Origin: CAZUZS01 sp964624795
Lineage (GTDB): Bacteria > Calditrichota > Calditrichia > RBG-13-44-9
DNA: 64,000 bases
Assembly (NCBI GenBank): GCA_964624795.1
Contig: CAZUZS010000017.1
Coordinates: forward strand, 6,578-70,577
Direction of reading: 5' to 3'
Shown here in pieces: positions 18,563 through 27,783 of this stretch; position 1 is the first letter of the stretch, and every line of letters starts with the position of its first letter. Position numbers and translations under genes: made by a program. The notes beneath the pieces were generated by a model. That model saw only the letters and a list, made by a program, of their open reading frames with translations. It did not search any database and was not told where the DNA came from.

Positions 18563-19256
18563 GCCTGGTTGAATACAAATGGTTGCCATTTGAGATTCAT
18601 CTATCAATAAACATGAAGAAAATTTTCAGGGGGACATCCTGTAACTTTATTTCGCCGAACCCCTGGCCTTCTTCATCTTTATCTTGACTTTTAACTTCAG
18701 CTTCACCGAAGATCCCTCCTTTATTTTTCAAATGCATCATCAATATATATTCTCAATACGCCACCGACTGTGTAGCAGATCAATAAATACAAATATTATG
18801 CTAAAAATGTTTCATAATTTGAAATTTGCACAATCCGTTAAAATACAATTGGTTGCATCTATATGAAAATCTTCTGATGTGCTGTAAATCAAATTTTTTG
18901 TGCAAAGATTCGACAGTCAAATGTGCAATTCCGGATCATTTTCATCTCTCCCGGAAAGGAAATGCAACTTTGCACTTTTTATTCTATCCGATTTTATACA
19001 TCACCCGGACGGTACCACAAAAGTGCAAAATAGGCAGCAGAGGAGTTAGTGCGAAAATAGCGGAAGGCAGAACACGGTATTTTATTGAAAAAGCGGGGTA
19101 GTATGTCTTTCCCAATTTCATCAGTTTTGAAGTTTGGCGGCCATAAAATCTGTCTTGCATCTTTATCTCAATTGATCTATATTTTTTTCATTAATGCCGG
19201 CAGAACAGGGAAAGCGGTATTTACTGTAGAAATCATCATAAAGAAAATATGTGACC
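18563..19256. other. Long AT-rich intergenic region with repeated GTGCAAA heptamers
   Basis: About 690 bases upstream of the REC-GGDEF gene. Short open frames here have poor residue composition and no ribosome sites, so I call none. The core GTGCAA occurs five times, in both orientations: 18826-18831 (minus), 18900-18905 (plus), 18923-18928 (plus), 18970-18975 (minus) and 19023-19028 (plus). Four copies extend to GTGCAAA. This could be a regulatory site cluster. Confidence 0.4.
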
Positions 19257-20966
19257 ATGGAGCCAAAAGATTCCATAAGAGTTCTGTACATCGAGGATGA
19301 TCCCGGTTCGCGCATGTTAGTGCAAAAAGTGCTGAACCGCGCACCGTTTTTTTACATGGACGCGCCCGATGGTCTGTCCGGACTGCGCATTGCCCAGGCC
19401 GAAAAACCCGACCTCATATTGATGGATCTGAATCTTCCGGATATTAGTGGGAATGAGCTGACAACCAAAATAAAAAATACACCGGAATTAAAAAATATTA
19501 TCGTTGTTGCCCTCACGGCCCTTCAGAACTCGTATGCCAGGGAGCTGACACTCATTGCAGGATGCGATGGTTACCTGAGCAAGCCCATCGACGTTCAGAA
19601 ATTTCCACAACAGGTGATGCAATTTCTCAAGGGCAAAAAGGAATTTGTCGAAACCGGGCAGAAGGATTACTTGCACAGCCAGTACGAAATCCACCTTGTT
19701 GAACATCTTACCAGCAAGGTGAAGGAGCTTGAAGTCTCTAACCGGAAATTGGCTTCAACGTACGGGAAATTGCAGGATTACAACAATTATCTTGAAAATG
19801 TTCTGTCTATATTCACGCATCTTCAAACCTGCAAAAGTCCCAATGATCTAAAGAAGTCGCTTGTCGACGAGATTTGTGACCGGTTTCAGTATGACCGATG
19901 CATCTTTATTGATGTTGATTCCGAACAGTCGGTTATGCAAATCAACTATGCACGAGGGATCGAACAGGATGAATGGCAGAATTATAGTTACCCATTCAAC
20001 AGTCCATTCTTTCAAAAATTATTTGAGACGAAACAGGTCCTGTTGGTGCCGAATTTAGATCGCGTGAAAGATGCTGATTTGCGGCAACGCCTCAGAAAAA
20101 TGGGAACCGACCATTTTCTCTTTGCCTATCTTGGTATGCCGATGGACCCGGCGGCACTGCTCAACATCCGGGAACGTGTCATGCCAATGCTCGAGCCCTA
20201 TTTGCCAAATCTTTATGATGAGAAGGAATCGGACATCGATGTCATCCTTGGAAATTTCAGCGAATATCTGCACAGCGAATCTCTTTACAGAGCGGGTTTT
20301 GTATTTTTGGATAACCCAGGTTCAAAACGTCATATCCAATCCAATGAGTACCGTTTCCTTGAAACATTGTTCCGAACAGCTACCTACTTATATCAAAACC
20401 TCCTGCTGATGGAGCAGCTTCGCGATCTTTTTATTCGCGCGGAAAAAGAAGCCATCACCGATCCGCTGACAAACCTTTTCAACTACCGGTTTTTTATGCA
20501 GCAGCTTAACCGGGAAATAAGCCGTGACCAACGCCATAAAGCTCACTTCTCGCTCATTATTCTGGATATTGATTTTTTCAAAACTTACAATGACAGCTTT
20601 GGTCACCAGGCTGGCGATATGGTTTTGCGAAGACTGGCAAATACCTTGATTGAAAATACCCGTTCCAGCGATGTAGTCGCTCGTTACGGTGGTGAGGAGT
20701 TCGTCATTATTTGTCCCGAGCTCAATAAGCAGGGGGCCATTCAGGTGGCCGAAAAATTACGACAGATTATCGAGAAGATTGAATTCCCGAATATCGGTAA
20801 ATTGCCACACGGGAAACTCACCATCAGCCTTGGTATCGCTACTTTTCCGGAGGATGGTGAAACTTCTTACCGGCTGATTCGCGGAGCGGATACCGCACTT
20901 TACAAGGCCAAGCAAAATGGCAGAAACAAGGTGTATGTTTCCGATAACGGGGATATTCGGAGATAA
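19257..20966 (+). CDS. Response regulator with REC and GGDEF (diguanylate cyclase) domains
   Basis: A 569-residue cytoplasmic protein. The REC domain (about 7-125) has phospho-acceptor Asp57 in LILMDLNLPD. A coiled segment (about 145-185) leads to an unrecognised middle domain of about 200 residues. The C-terminal GGDEF domain carries GGEEF at residues 478-482 and an RSSD inhibitory site five residues before it. So it looks like an active, product-inhibited cyclic-di-GMP synthase controlled by phosphorylation. No histidine kinase is adjacent. The ATG at 19257 is preferred; a GTG lies two codons earlier. Confidence 0.9.
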   Translation: MEPKDSIRVLYIEDDPGSRMLVQKVLNRAPFFYMDAPDGLSGLRIAQAEKPDLILMDLNLPDISGNELTTKIKNTPELKNIIVVALTALQNSYARELTLIAGCDGYLSKPIDVQKFPQQVMQFLKGKKEFVETGQKDYLHSQYEIHLVEHLTSKVKELEVSNRKLASTYGKLQDYNNYLENVLSIFTHLQTCKSPNDLKKSLVDEICDRFQYDRCIFIDVDSEQSVMQINYARGIEQDEWQNYSYPFNSPFFQKLFETKQVLLVPNLDRVKDADLRQRLRKMGTDHFLFAYLGMPMDPAALLNIRERVMPMLEPYLPNLYDEKESDIDVILGNFSEYLHSESLYRAGFVFLDNPGSKRHIQSNEYRFLETLFRTATYLYQNLLLMEQLRDLFIRAEKEAITDPLTNLFNYRFFMQQLNREISRDQRHKAHFSLIILDIDFFKTYNDSFGHQAGDMVLRRLANTLIENTRSSDVVARYGGEEFVIICPELNKQGAIQVAEKLRQIIEKIEFPNIGKLPHGKLTISLGIATFPEDGETSYRLIRGADTALYKAKQNGRNKVYVSDNGDIRR

Positions 20967-21220
20967 TTTGCATTTTGCTATCTGAAATATCAATTTTTAT
21001 TTTTGCGTGAACTCATCTCTCCGCAAATCTCGACTTCAGGGAGATGTAACTGTTCGCGGCTCCAAATTCGGACTGCATATCTTTATCTATAATTTCACCT
21101 GCCCGATGGCCGATTCCAAAACCACCCAGAGCGGCTTATTTCGGGCCCACAAGCCGGAAGATTTTGGATTGCCTGACGAATTGGGTTATATTCTGCCTTA
21201 AATAAAGCAGGAGATTGTAA

Positions 21221-21667
21221 ATGCATTTCTTTCTTGTTTCTGTTATTGCAGGTTTGGCAGGAACCGGCGGCATGACGTTGGTTCTGTGGTCGATCGATCG
21301 TTCCGGCTGGGCAAATGCGGATATGGTTCGCGCGCTGGGAAGTGCCGTGACCCGTTCCGTTGAAACATCCCTTGCGCCGGGATTAATTATACATTTTGCA
21401 GCCGGGATTCCTTTCGCCATGCTCTACATCTATGCTCTAAGTATGCTGAAATTCACTACTCTTCTCTCGATCATGCTCGCCAGCGGCATCATCGGTCTTG
21501 CCCACGGATTTGCTTTCAGCTTTGTCATGGTAATTCTCTCTGAACACCACCCCGTGGAAAGGTACAAGGAGGCTGGTTTTGAAGTTGCTTTGGCGCATTT
21601 TGTGTCGCATATCGTGTTTGGACTACTGGTCGGCTTTATTACAGGTGTAACAGGCTATCTGGCCTAA
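21221..21667 (+). CDS. Small polytopic membrane protein of unknown function
   Basis: A 148-residue hydrophobic protein with about four transmembrane helices, GAGTGG near the N-terminus and a His-containing segment ALAHFVSHIVFG near the end. It begins with a clear AGGAG-type site before the ATG. I do not recognise the family with confidence. It is flanked by the GGDEF gene and alr without coupling to either. Confidence 0.65.
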   Translation: MHFFLVSVIAGLAGTGGMTLVLWSIDRSGWANADMVRALGSAVTRSVETSLAPGLIIHFAAGIPFAMLYIYALSMLKFTTLLSIMLASGIIGLAHGFAFSFVMVILSEHHPVERYKEAGFEVALAHFVSHIVFGLLVGFITGVTGYLA

Positions 21668-21949
21668 TTGGATCTATGGGAAGGGTGGAACTTTCAGTGT
21701 TGAATTTGTATGAGCAAGCCGATGATATTTAGGTCTCCACCCTGCTATCTTATTCCGGATTAATGTAATTGCCATTTTCCGGCAATTCTTGCCGGTCCAA
21801 GACTTTGGCATCACACCTCGCAAAATTGTTCATCGGGATTTCGACAGTCAACCCTCGAGATTAAACTTTCACAACAAAATCGATTCTTTGTTTTCCTTGC
21901 AAATCTATTAACTCCTTCCTAAGTTTTGCCGTCAACTTGTGAACACGAA

Positions 21950-23116
21950 ATGAAAACAGAAGATTTAAATAGCTGGATTGAATTGTCGGCTGCGGCCTAT
22001 TCTCATAATATTGCGTTTTTCAGGCAGCGGCTCGCGGCGTCAACAGAACTTTCTCTGGTAATCAAATCCAACGCATACGGACACGGAATGAAAGAGATTG
22101 CAGAGTTGGCTGTGCGCAACGGTGCGGATTCTTTCTGTGTGCATTCTCTGGAGGAGGCTCTCTACCTCCGCGAAATTGGAATTGATAAAAATGTGCTCAT
22201 CATGGGTCCGGTGCCATTGAAGCAGCTGGCGAGTGTGGTGCAGCATAACTTCCGAATTGCGCTATACAATACTGAGACCCTTGAGGAATTGGACCGCCTT
22301 ACACAGAAAACGGGTCAGCCTGTCAGAGTCCATCTCAAACTGGAAACGGGAACTCACCGGCAGGGAATTGATGGAAAAGATCTCCCCCGGTTCCTTGACA
22401 ACCTGAAGTCCGCTCCCTATGTGCTGCTCGAAGCGGCCTACACACATTTCGCAAATATAGAAGACACAACAAGCCATGAATTCGCTTTCCGCCAACTGGA
22501 CCGCTTCAATGAGATGACGGCCTTCATTGGCAACAGCGGATTCGGCGATGTTAAAAAGCACACTGCTTGTTCGGCGGCGATACTGCTTTTCCCCGAAACG
22601 CATTTTGATATGGTTAGATTAGGAATAAGCCAGTATGGGCTCTGGCCATCCCGCGAAACCTTCGTTTCGTACAAGATAAAGCATACCAGAAACGGCGAGG
22701 ACGTCCTGAAACCTGTCCTTAGGTGGAAGGCCAGAATTGGGCAGATAAAGGATGTACCTTCCGGCAACTATATAGGGTACGGATGCACCTACCAGACCAG
22801 CAGGGATTCCAGGATTGCCATTCTTCCAATCGGCTATGCCGACGGTTACGACCGTGCTTTAAGCAACCAGAGCTATGTCTTGATTCACGGCAGGCGGGCA
22901 CCAGTTCGCGGGAGAGTGTGCATGAATCTGGTCATGGTCGACATCACCGATATCCCGGATGTGAGGCTGGAGGATGAAGCGGTTCTTATTGGTCGCCAGG
23001 GAGACGAAACAATCTCTGTCGATCTGCTCGCCGGTCTCAGCAGTACTATCAACTATGAATTTGTATCCCGCATAAACTGGCAAATTCCCAGAATAGTCTC
23101 CTATCCGGAAAAGTAA
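21950..23116 (+). CDS. alr: Alanine racemase
   Basis: A 388-residue PLP enzyme of fold type III converting L- to D-alanine for peptidoglycan. The Schiff-base lysine is in LVIKSNAYGHG (K39). The second catalytic base, Tyr, lies in YIGYGCTYQTS, followed by the signature LPIGYADGYDR and GRVCMNLVMVD. I start at ATG 21950 (MKTEDLNSWIEL); a TTG 24 bases upstream is less likely. No strong ribosome site is visible. It precedes the iron-uptake cluster but a promoter separates them. Confidence 0.95.
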   Translation: MKTEDLNSWIELSAAAYSHNIAFFRQRLAASTELSLVIKSNAYGHGMKEIAELAVRNGADSFCVHSLEEALYLREIGIDKNVLIMGPVPLKQLASVVQHNFRIALYNTETLEELDRLTQKTGQPVRVHLKLETGTHRQGIDGKDLPRFLDNLKSAPYVLLEAAYTHFANIEDTTSHEFAFRQLDRFNEMTAFIGNSGFGDVKKHTACSAAILLFPETHFDMVRLGISQYGLWPSRETFVSYKIKHTRNGEDVLKPVLRWKARIGQIKDVPSGNYIGYGCTYQTSRDSRIAILPIGYADGYDRALSNQSYVLIHGRRAPVRGRVCMNLVMVDITDIPDVRLEDEAVLIGRQGDETISVDLLAGLSSTINYEFVSRINWQIPRIVSYPEK

Positions 23117-23267
23117 CCCTCGATCATACGCTGCCGATTCGAAAAGCGGTGTATTTCTGCGATCAGGCTCGATTCCGATCGCCAAAGAAATCCCGCTAGA
23201 TTCCCGTTGAGAATTCTCGTACAAATTCCCTCAATAATAAACATTTTTACGCGAATATTATTTATTC

Positions 23268-23296
23268 TTGACATACAGAACTGTCTTACATATATT
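23268..23296 (+). promoter_or_regulatory. Sigma-70-type promoter of the DtxR-feo cluster
   Basis: TTGACA at 23268-23273 and TATATT at 23291-23296 are separated by exactly 17 bases. Transcription would begin near 23303, inside the adjoining palindrome, and lead into the DtxR-like gene at 23348. Confidence 0.75.
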
Positions 23297-23299
23297 TAT

Positions 23300-23321
23300 T
23301 TTGTTTTATTAATAAAACAAA
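23300..23321. promoter_or_regulatory. 22-bp perfect palindrome, probable metalloregulator operator
   Basis: Two 11-base half-sites, TTTGTTTTATT and its exact complement, meet without spacer. The palindrome begins three bases after the -10 box and covers the expected transcription start, an ideal place for repression. The next gene is a DtxR-like regulator, so autoregulation together with feoAB is the simplest reading. The base pattern differs from the classical DtxR and MntR boxes. Confidence 0.65.
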
Positions 23322-23347
23322 TGCGTTACACCATAAACAGGGTAAAC

Positions 23348-23875
23348 ATGAAAGACATTTGGAAACGTTTTGAAGAAACCGAGCTAACCCACAGCAGCGC
23401 ACATCATCTGATGGCGATCCATTACTTGTTGAAAAAAAACGGTTATGCTCGCAGCATCGATGTATCGAAACATCTTAACCTCACGCGCGGAAGTGTATCG
23501 ATTACGCTCAATAAGCTGAAGCAGAGGGAGTACGTCGTTGAGGATGAGAACAAATTTTTTCGGCTTACTGATAAAGGGCGCCAACTCGTCAATTCCATCA
23601 TGAGCGTTCGGCATATGCTGATCAAGCTCTTCCACGATGTTCTTGATTTGCCCGAAGAAATTGCTGAAACCGACGCCTGCAAAATTGAACATCTGATCGG
23701 TCATGAGACGGGAGAACGGCTGATTACATTTGTCGGGTTCATCCTTTCCTCTACACCGTCGGCGCAGACATTCCGGAAAGAATTTCGGGATTTCGGTTTT
23801 CTCTGTAATTCCCAGCCGGAGTGCGATGTGTGCGAGCTCGATTGCTTCTTCAGCGAAAAGGAAACCATTGCGTGA
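23348..23875 (+). CDS. DtxR/MntR-family metal-dependent transcriptional regulator with Cys-rich tail
   Basis: A 175-residue protein. A winged helix-turn-helix lies at about 15-75. A dimerisation domain contains the family metal site ACKIEHL (C111, E114, H115); Cys in the first position is the DtxR/iron type, whereas MntR has Glu. The tail has four cysteines, C153, C159, C162 and C166, which is not part of the usual family fold and could bind Fe-S or zinc. The ATG at 23348 is preferred; the longer frame from 23207 would cover the promoter and operator. It lies 61 bases before feoA and probably represses ferrous iron uptake when iron is abundant. Confidence 0.87.
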   Translation: MKDIWKRFEETELTHSSAHHLMAIHYLLKKNGYARSIDVSKHLNLTRGSVSITLNKLKQREYVVEDENKFFRLTDKGRQLVNSIMSVRHMLIKLFHDVLDLPEEIAETDACKIEHLIGHETGERLITFVGFILSSTPSAQTFRKEFRDFGFLCNSQPECDVCELDCFFSEKETIA

Positions 23876-23936
23876 TATTCGAATTGAAGATTCGCCTTTG
23901 GCGAACTGATAGATACGATGAAACAGGAATAACCAA

Positions 23937-24185
23937 ATGAATGAAGTTGTAAAATTGCCGGATCTGGCTCCGGGCGAGGAAGCGGTAATAGTCCGGTTTG
24001 AACAGGAGGGAGCCGAAATGACCCGGCTGAGAGATTTGGGATTAAGTGACGGTGCCAGTCTCCGCCTCATCAAGTTCGCACCGTTTGGCGACCCGATGGA
24101 GATCAAGATTCGTGGATTTCATCTCTCTTTGGAAAAATCCATCGCTCAAAGCATTATGGTTGCTAAAAAGGAAGCACAATCTTAA
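23937..24185 (+). CDS. feoA: Ferrous iron transport protein A
   Basis: An 82-residue cytoplasmic SH3-like protein with the FeoA pattern MTRLRDLGLSDGASLRLI and a C-terminal SLEKSIAQSIMV strand. FeoA assists FeoB at the inner membrane. Its stop overlaps the feoB region by one base (TTAATG), so the two are tightly coupled. The DtxR-like regulator lies directly upstream. Confidence 0.92.
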   Translation: MNEVVKLPDLAPGEEAVIVRFEQEGAEMTRLRDLGLSDGASLRLIKFAPFGDPMEIKIRGFHLSLEKSIAQSIMVAKKEAQS

Positions 24186-26347
24186 TGAAAATTACCGATC
24201 CCGAAATTTTATCACTCAAGAAAAAGCCGCGTATCCAACACAGCACGGGCTGGGTAGCAATCCTGGGTAATCCCAATTCGGGGAAAACCGCCATTTTCAA
24301 CCGGCTTACCGGGCTTCACGGAAAGGTTGGCAATTATCCCGGTGTGACGGTGGAGAAAAAAACCGGATTGCTGAAAGATCATCGCATCATTGTCCAGGAC
24401 TTGCCGGGCAGCTACAGCCTGAATGCCAAAAGCCTGGATGAGCAGATAGTTTTGGACACGGTGCAGAGCTGGAGCCAGGAATCGAACCGGCCGCTGGCAG
24501 CCATTGTGGTGCTGGATGCAACGAATTTATCACGCAATATTTACCTCGCAGCGCAGGTAGCGGAATGGGGAGTGCCAACCATAATTGTTCTCAACATGAT
24601 GGACGAAGCGCGGACCAGGGGCATACACATCGAGGCCAGACATTTGAAAGAACGATTGAATGTTTATGCCGTCATCCCGGCATCAGCAAAATACGGCGAG
24701 GGAATCGGCGAGATCATCGGGGCTATTTCGGCGATACAAACGATTGACAAAAATCCACCGCTGGCACGGATTGATCTTGCTGACGAACGGCTACGCCCTT
24801 TCCATGACCTGGCGTACTTGCTGGATTTAATGCTTCCGAACAGACCTGTTCCATCTATTATTGAGGCAATTAGACTAACCGCAAACAATGATTATTTGAA
24901 CTATTACACTTCACAATTAACGAGCGATGAAACAGAGAAACTCTCTGCAGAAATTCTGGAAACAAGACTGGCCTGCCAAGAAGCCGCCGTTGCTTACGAC
25001 AACCTGGAATCCAGCGTTCGCTATAAGTTTATTGATACTGTCGTTGCAGAATCCATCTATTCCTCCAAAGAGGATTTAAAAAATCTCAGCGAAAAGATAG
25101 ATGCATTTTTGACCCACCCGGTTTGGGGCCCGGTCAGCTTGGTAATGGTGTTGGGTTTTATATTCAACGCAGTCTTTAGCTGGGCGGAATATCCAATGAA
25201 CTGGATCACGAGTGGGGTGGAGTGGGTCTCGGCGCAGGCCTCGCTGATTCTGCCGGCGGGGGTGCTAAAGAGCCTCTTGGTGGACGGCATCATCGCCGGT
25301 GTGGGAAACGTGATCGTCTTCGTGCCGCAGATTATCCTCCTAATGCTTTTTCTGAGCCTTTTGGAAGATAGTGGATATATAGCACGAATGGCATTTATGC
25401 TGGACCGCCTGATGAGCAAAGTAGGCCTGCAGGGAAAATCTGTTCTGCCTATGCTCAGCGGTTTTGCCTGCGCCATTCCAGCGGTGATGTCCACCCGAAC
25501 GATCGAGAATTGGCAGGACCGCATCCGCACCATTATGATCATTCCACTGATGAGCTGCAGCGCGCGGTTGCCAATTTACACCCTGCTCATCTCGGCTTTC
25601 ATCCCGCACCGAACCATTTGGGGATTCCTGCAATTGCAGAGCCTGGTTTTGATGGGGATCTACTTTCTGGGATTTGCAACCGCGGTCTTCGCCTCCTACC
25701 TGGCAAAGAGATCGCGGCTCAGAAAGACACGGTCGAAATTCATCCTCGAAATGCCGCCGTACCGCTGGCCGTTGTGGCGTTCGGTCTGGTGGAAGGTTTA
25801 CAGCTCCACCAAACTTTTTATGGTAAATGCCGGTAGCATCATTCTGGCTATTTCCATAGTGCTGTGGTTTTTGGCCTCTTATCCCAAGCCGGAGAACGAA
25901 ATGGTTCTGAGCTCCAAACAAAAGATCGAGCAAAGCTACGCCGGACAGCTTGGACACTTGATTGAACCGCTAATTCAACCGTTGGGATTCGACTGGAAAA
26001 TGGGAGTGGGCATCATTTCATCATTTGCTGCACGGGAAGTTCTGGTCAGCTTCTTCGCCACCATTTACAATATTCAGGACCAGGATAACGGAAAAAGCAT
26101 CTCGCTGGTGGAAGCCATGAGAAAAGATACATATCCCGATGGGCGGCCGGTTTTCACGACGCTGGTGGCGATTTCGCTGCTGGTATTTTTCGTTTACGCG
26201 GCGCAATGCATGTCTACTTTCGCCATCGTCCGGCGGGAAACCAACTCCTGGAAGTGGCCTCTCATAATGGTTGGATATATGAACAGCCTGGCATTCATTT
26301 TCTCGCTGCTGATTTTTCAGGGCGGCAAACTTTTGGGATTGGGTTAA
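24185..26347 (+). CDS. feoB: Ferrous iron transport protein B
   Basis: A 720-residue Fe2+ transporter. The N-terminal GTPase domain has G1 GNPNSGKT (from residue 28), G2 NYPGVTVEKK, G3 DLPGSYSL and G4 NMMD. A helical spacer lies at about 200-290. The polytopic core has two gate repeats; LSGFACAIPAVMSTRT contains the conserved Cys and SSFAAREVLVSFFATI matches the second gate. Length is typical. It follows feoA without gap and is followed by a FeoB-associated peptide. Confidence 0.96.
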   Translation: MKITDPEILSLKKKPRIQHSTGWVAILGNPNSGKTAIFNRLTGLHGKVGNYPGVTVEKKTGLLKDHRIIVQDLPGSYSLNAKSLDEQIVLDTVQSWSQESNRPLAAIVVLDATNLSRNIYLAAQVAEWGVPTIIVLNMMDEARTRGIHIEARHLKERLNVYAVIPASAKYGEGIGEIIGAISAIQTIDKNPPLARIDLADERLRPFHDLAYLLDLMLPNRPVPSIIEAIRLTANNDYLNYYTSQLTSDETEKLSAEILETRLACQEAAVAYDNLESSVRYKFIDTVVAESIYSSKEDLKNLSEKIDAFLTHPVWGPVSLVMVLGFIFNAVFSWAEYPMNWITSGVEWVSAQASLILPAGVLKSLLVDGIIAGVGNVIVFVPQIILLMLFLSLLEDSGYIARMAFMLDRLMSKVGLQGKSVLPMLSGFACAIPAVMSTRTIENWQDRIRTIMIIPLMSCSARLPIYTLLISAFIPHRTIWGFLQLQSLVLMGIYFLGFATAVFASYLAKRSRLRKTRSKFILEMPPYRWPLWRSVWWKVYSSTKLFMVNAGSIILAISIVLWFLASYPKPENEMVLSSKQKIEQSYAGQLGHLIEPLIQPLGFDWKMGVGIISSFAAREVLVSFFATIYNIQDQDNGKSISLVEAMRKDTYPDGRPVFTTLVAISLLVFFVYAAQCMSTFAIVRRETNSWKWPLIMVGYMNSLAFIFSLLIFQGGKLLGLG

Positions 26348-26348
26348 A

Positions 26349-26579
26349 ATGGAACAGATTATAGCATTCATTATGGTCGGATTAGCATTCCTTTTTCTCA
26401 TTCGCCACTTGCGCAGGATTTTGACTATCGGCGGTGAGGTAAAGTGCCACAAATGCGCCCTTAATGAAATGATGAATCGGCAAAACAGAAAATCCCAAAA
26501 ATCCTGGAGACAAAGAATTAACCACTTCAGTGTTTGGGTCAAACTAAAGCAAAGGATTGCGCACACACCCCACAACTAA
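26349..26579 (+). CDS. FeoB-associated Cys-containing small membrane protein
   Basis: A 76-residue protein starting one base after the feoB stop region. It has one transmembrane helix (about 4-22) followed by a CHKC motif (residues 33-36) and a basic tail. Position and architecture fit the FeoB-associated Cys-rich membrane proteins that take the place of FeoC in many anaerobes. It probably binds metal or an Fe-S centre near the FeoB exit. Confidence 0.7.
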   Translation: MEQIIAFIMVGLAFLFLIRHLRRILTIGGEVKCHKCALNEMMNRQNRKSQKSWRQRINHFSVWVKLKQRIAHTPHN

Positions 26580-26657
26580 TGACTTGCTTATTTCCAGTTC
26601 AAAAATCACGACACGCAATCTTAACTGGGGAATCTCTACTCGCGGTAAGAAGGTTTT

Positions 26658-27728
26658 TCAAGATTCTGCAAAGAACTTTTTCCGGCGAATCAATTCCATA
26701 ATTCGCTTCGATGTAACCTCTTTCATGCAGCGGAAATGCTTTTCCGGACACGTGCTTCGCCCGATATGCGAACATGGGCGGCAATAAAGTCCTTCATTTT
26801 CAAAAACAATTGCCTGAGAGCCGTGTGGAAAAAATCCAAACTCCCGCACTGTTGAGCCGAAGATGGCAATCAGCGGAACATCAAATGCATCAGCCACATG
26901 CATCAGTCCCGAATCGTTGCTGATGACCAGCGAAGCATTTTTGATAATCGAAGCGCTTTCCAAGATCGAAAATTTGCCGCCCGCGGAAACTGCGACGCCG
27001 TTGGGAAGGAGAGCAGCAATTTGATCTATGATCGGAACATCTTCCTTCCCGCCAACCAGAACAGTGTTCAATCCAAAGTCCGTATTCAATTTGCGGATGA
27101 CTTCCGCGAAATATTCAGGGAGCCAGCGTTTGGTGAAATGCCGGGCGCCGGGGGCAACCACGACTTCCCACCTGCCGGCCGGCAAAGAATCGTAAAACTT
27201 CCGGCCGGCTTCCAGGGCTTCCTCCGGTAGAAAGAGGTCCAGATCGCTTCCATCCGATTTCACCCCCAGCGATTTGGCGGTATTTAGATACTTTTCCCAA
27301 ACTGGAATTACACGCTGTTTCTCTTTATGATATAAATTGACCTTGAATCTGACCAAAAGGAAACGGATAAACTGGTTTTTTCTGATCCTGAATATTTTCG
27401 TGCTGTGAAAAGGATTCAACCGCAAAACCAGTTCGATAAAGCGGGTTCGAAGGCTTCCGTGAATATCGAGAACAATATGGTATTTTTCACGCAGGATTCG
27501 ACGGATCAATATCCGCAGACCTTTCATTCCATCCTGTGCAACGAAAATTATCAGGTTCGAAAGGTAGGGATTTTCTCTAACCAACCCGGCATATTCTTCC
27601 CGCACCAGAAAATCAATGCGGGCATCCGGGAATCTCTTCCTCAGGCTGCGAATCAACGGCGAGGCCAGCAGAACATCGCCCAATGAAGACATCCGGATGA
27701 TTAAGATTTTTTCAGCTTGGGAGTCCAT
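26658..27728 (-). CDS. Glycosyltransferase family 9 (heptosyltransferase-like)
   Basis: A 356-residue GT-B enzyme with IIRMSSLGDVLLASPLIRSLR at the N-terminus, VVAPGARHFTKRWLPEYFAEVI at the domain boundary and the donor-binding SNDSGLMHVADAFDVPLIAIFGST. These are the signatures of ADP-heptose:LPS heptosyltransferases (WaaC/WaaF/WaaQ). It would add sugars to the LPS inner core on the cytoplasmic face. It is last of a possible minus-strand transcript tatC-polyprenyl synthase-apbE-GT9. Confidence 0.9.
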   Translation of the reverse strand: MDSQAEKILIIRMSSLGDVLLASPLIRSLRKRFPDARIDFLVREEYAGLVRENPYLSNLIIFVAQDGMKGLRILIRRILREKYHIVLDIHGSLRTRFIELVLRLNPFHSTKIFRIRKNQFIRFLLVRFKVNLYHKEKQRVIPVWEKYLNTAKSLGVKSDGSDLDLFLPEEALEAGRKFYDSLPAGRWEVVVAPGARHFTKRWLPEYFAEVIRKLNTDFGLNTVLVGGKEDVPIIDQIAALLPNGVAVSAGGKFSILESASIIKNASLVISNDSGLMHVADAFDVPLIAIFGSTVREFGFFPHGSQAIVFENEGLYCRPCSHIGRSTCPEKHFRCMKEVTSKRIMELIRRKKFFAES

Positions 27729-27783
27729 AACGAAGTTATTTTATGAATGATAAAACACCGCCGTGACGGCCGTCGAAGGTGCA

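Noticed and set aside
21007..21201. 64-residue open frame after the GGDEF gene
   Set aside because: GTG start without ribosome site, no family resemblance; may be chance.
21682..21743. Inverted repeat AGGGTGGA/TCCACCCT after the small membrane protein
   Set aside because: Arms are 46 bases apart with no T run; not a convincing terminator or riboswitch.
27741..27783. GC-rich inverted sequence between apbE and the GT9 gene
   Set aside because: Stem is interrupted and alternative pairings are equal; not clear enough to call a terminator.
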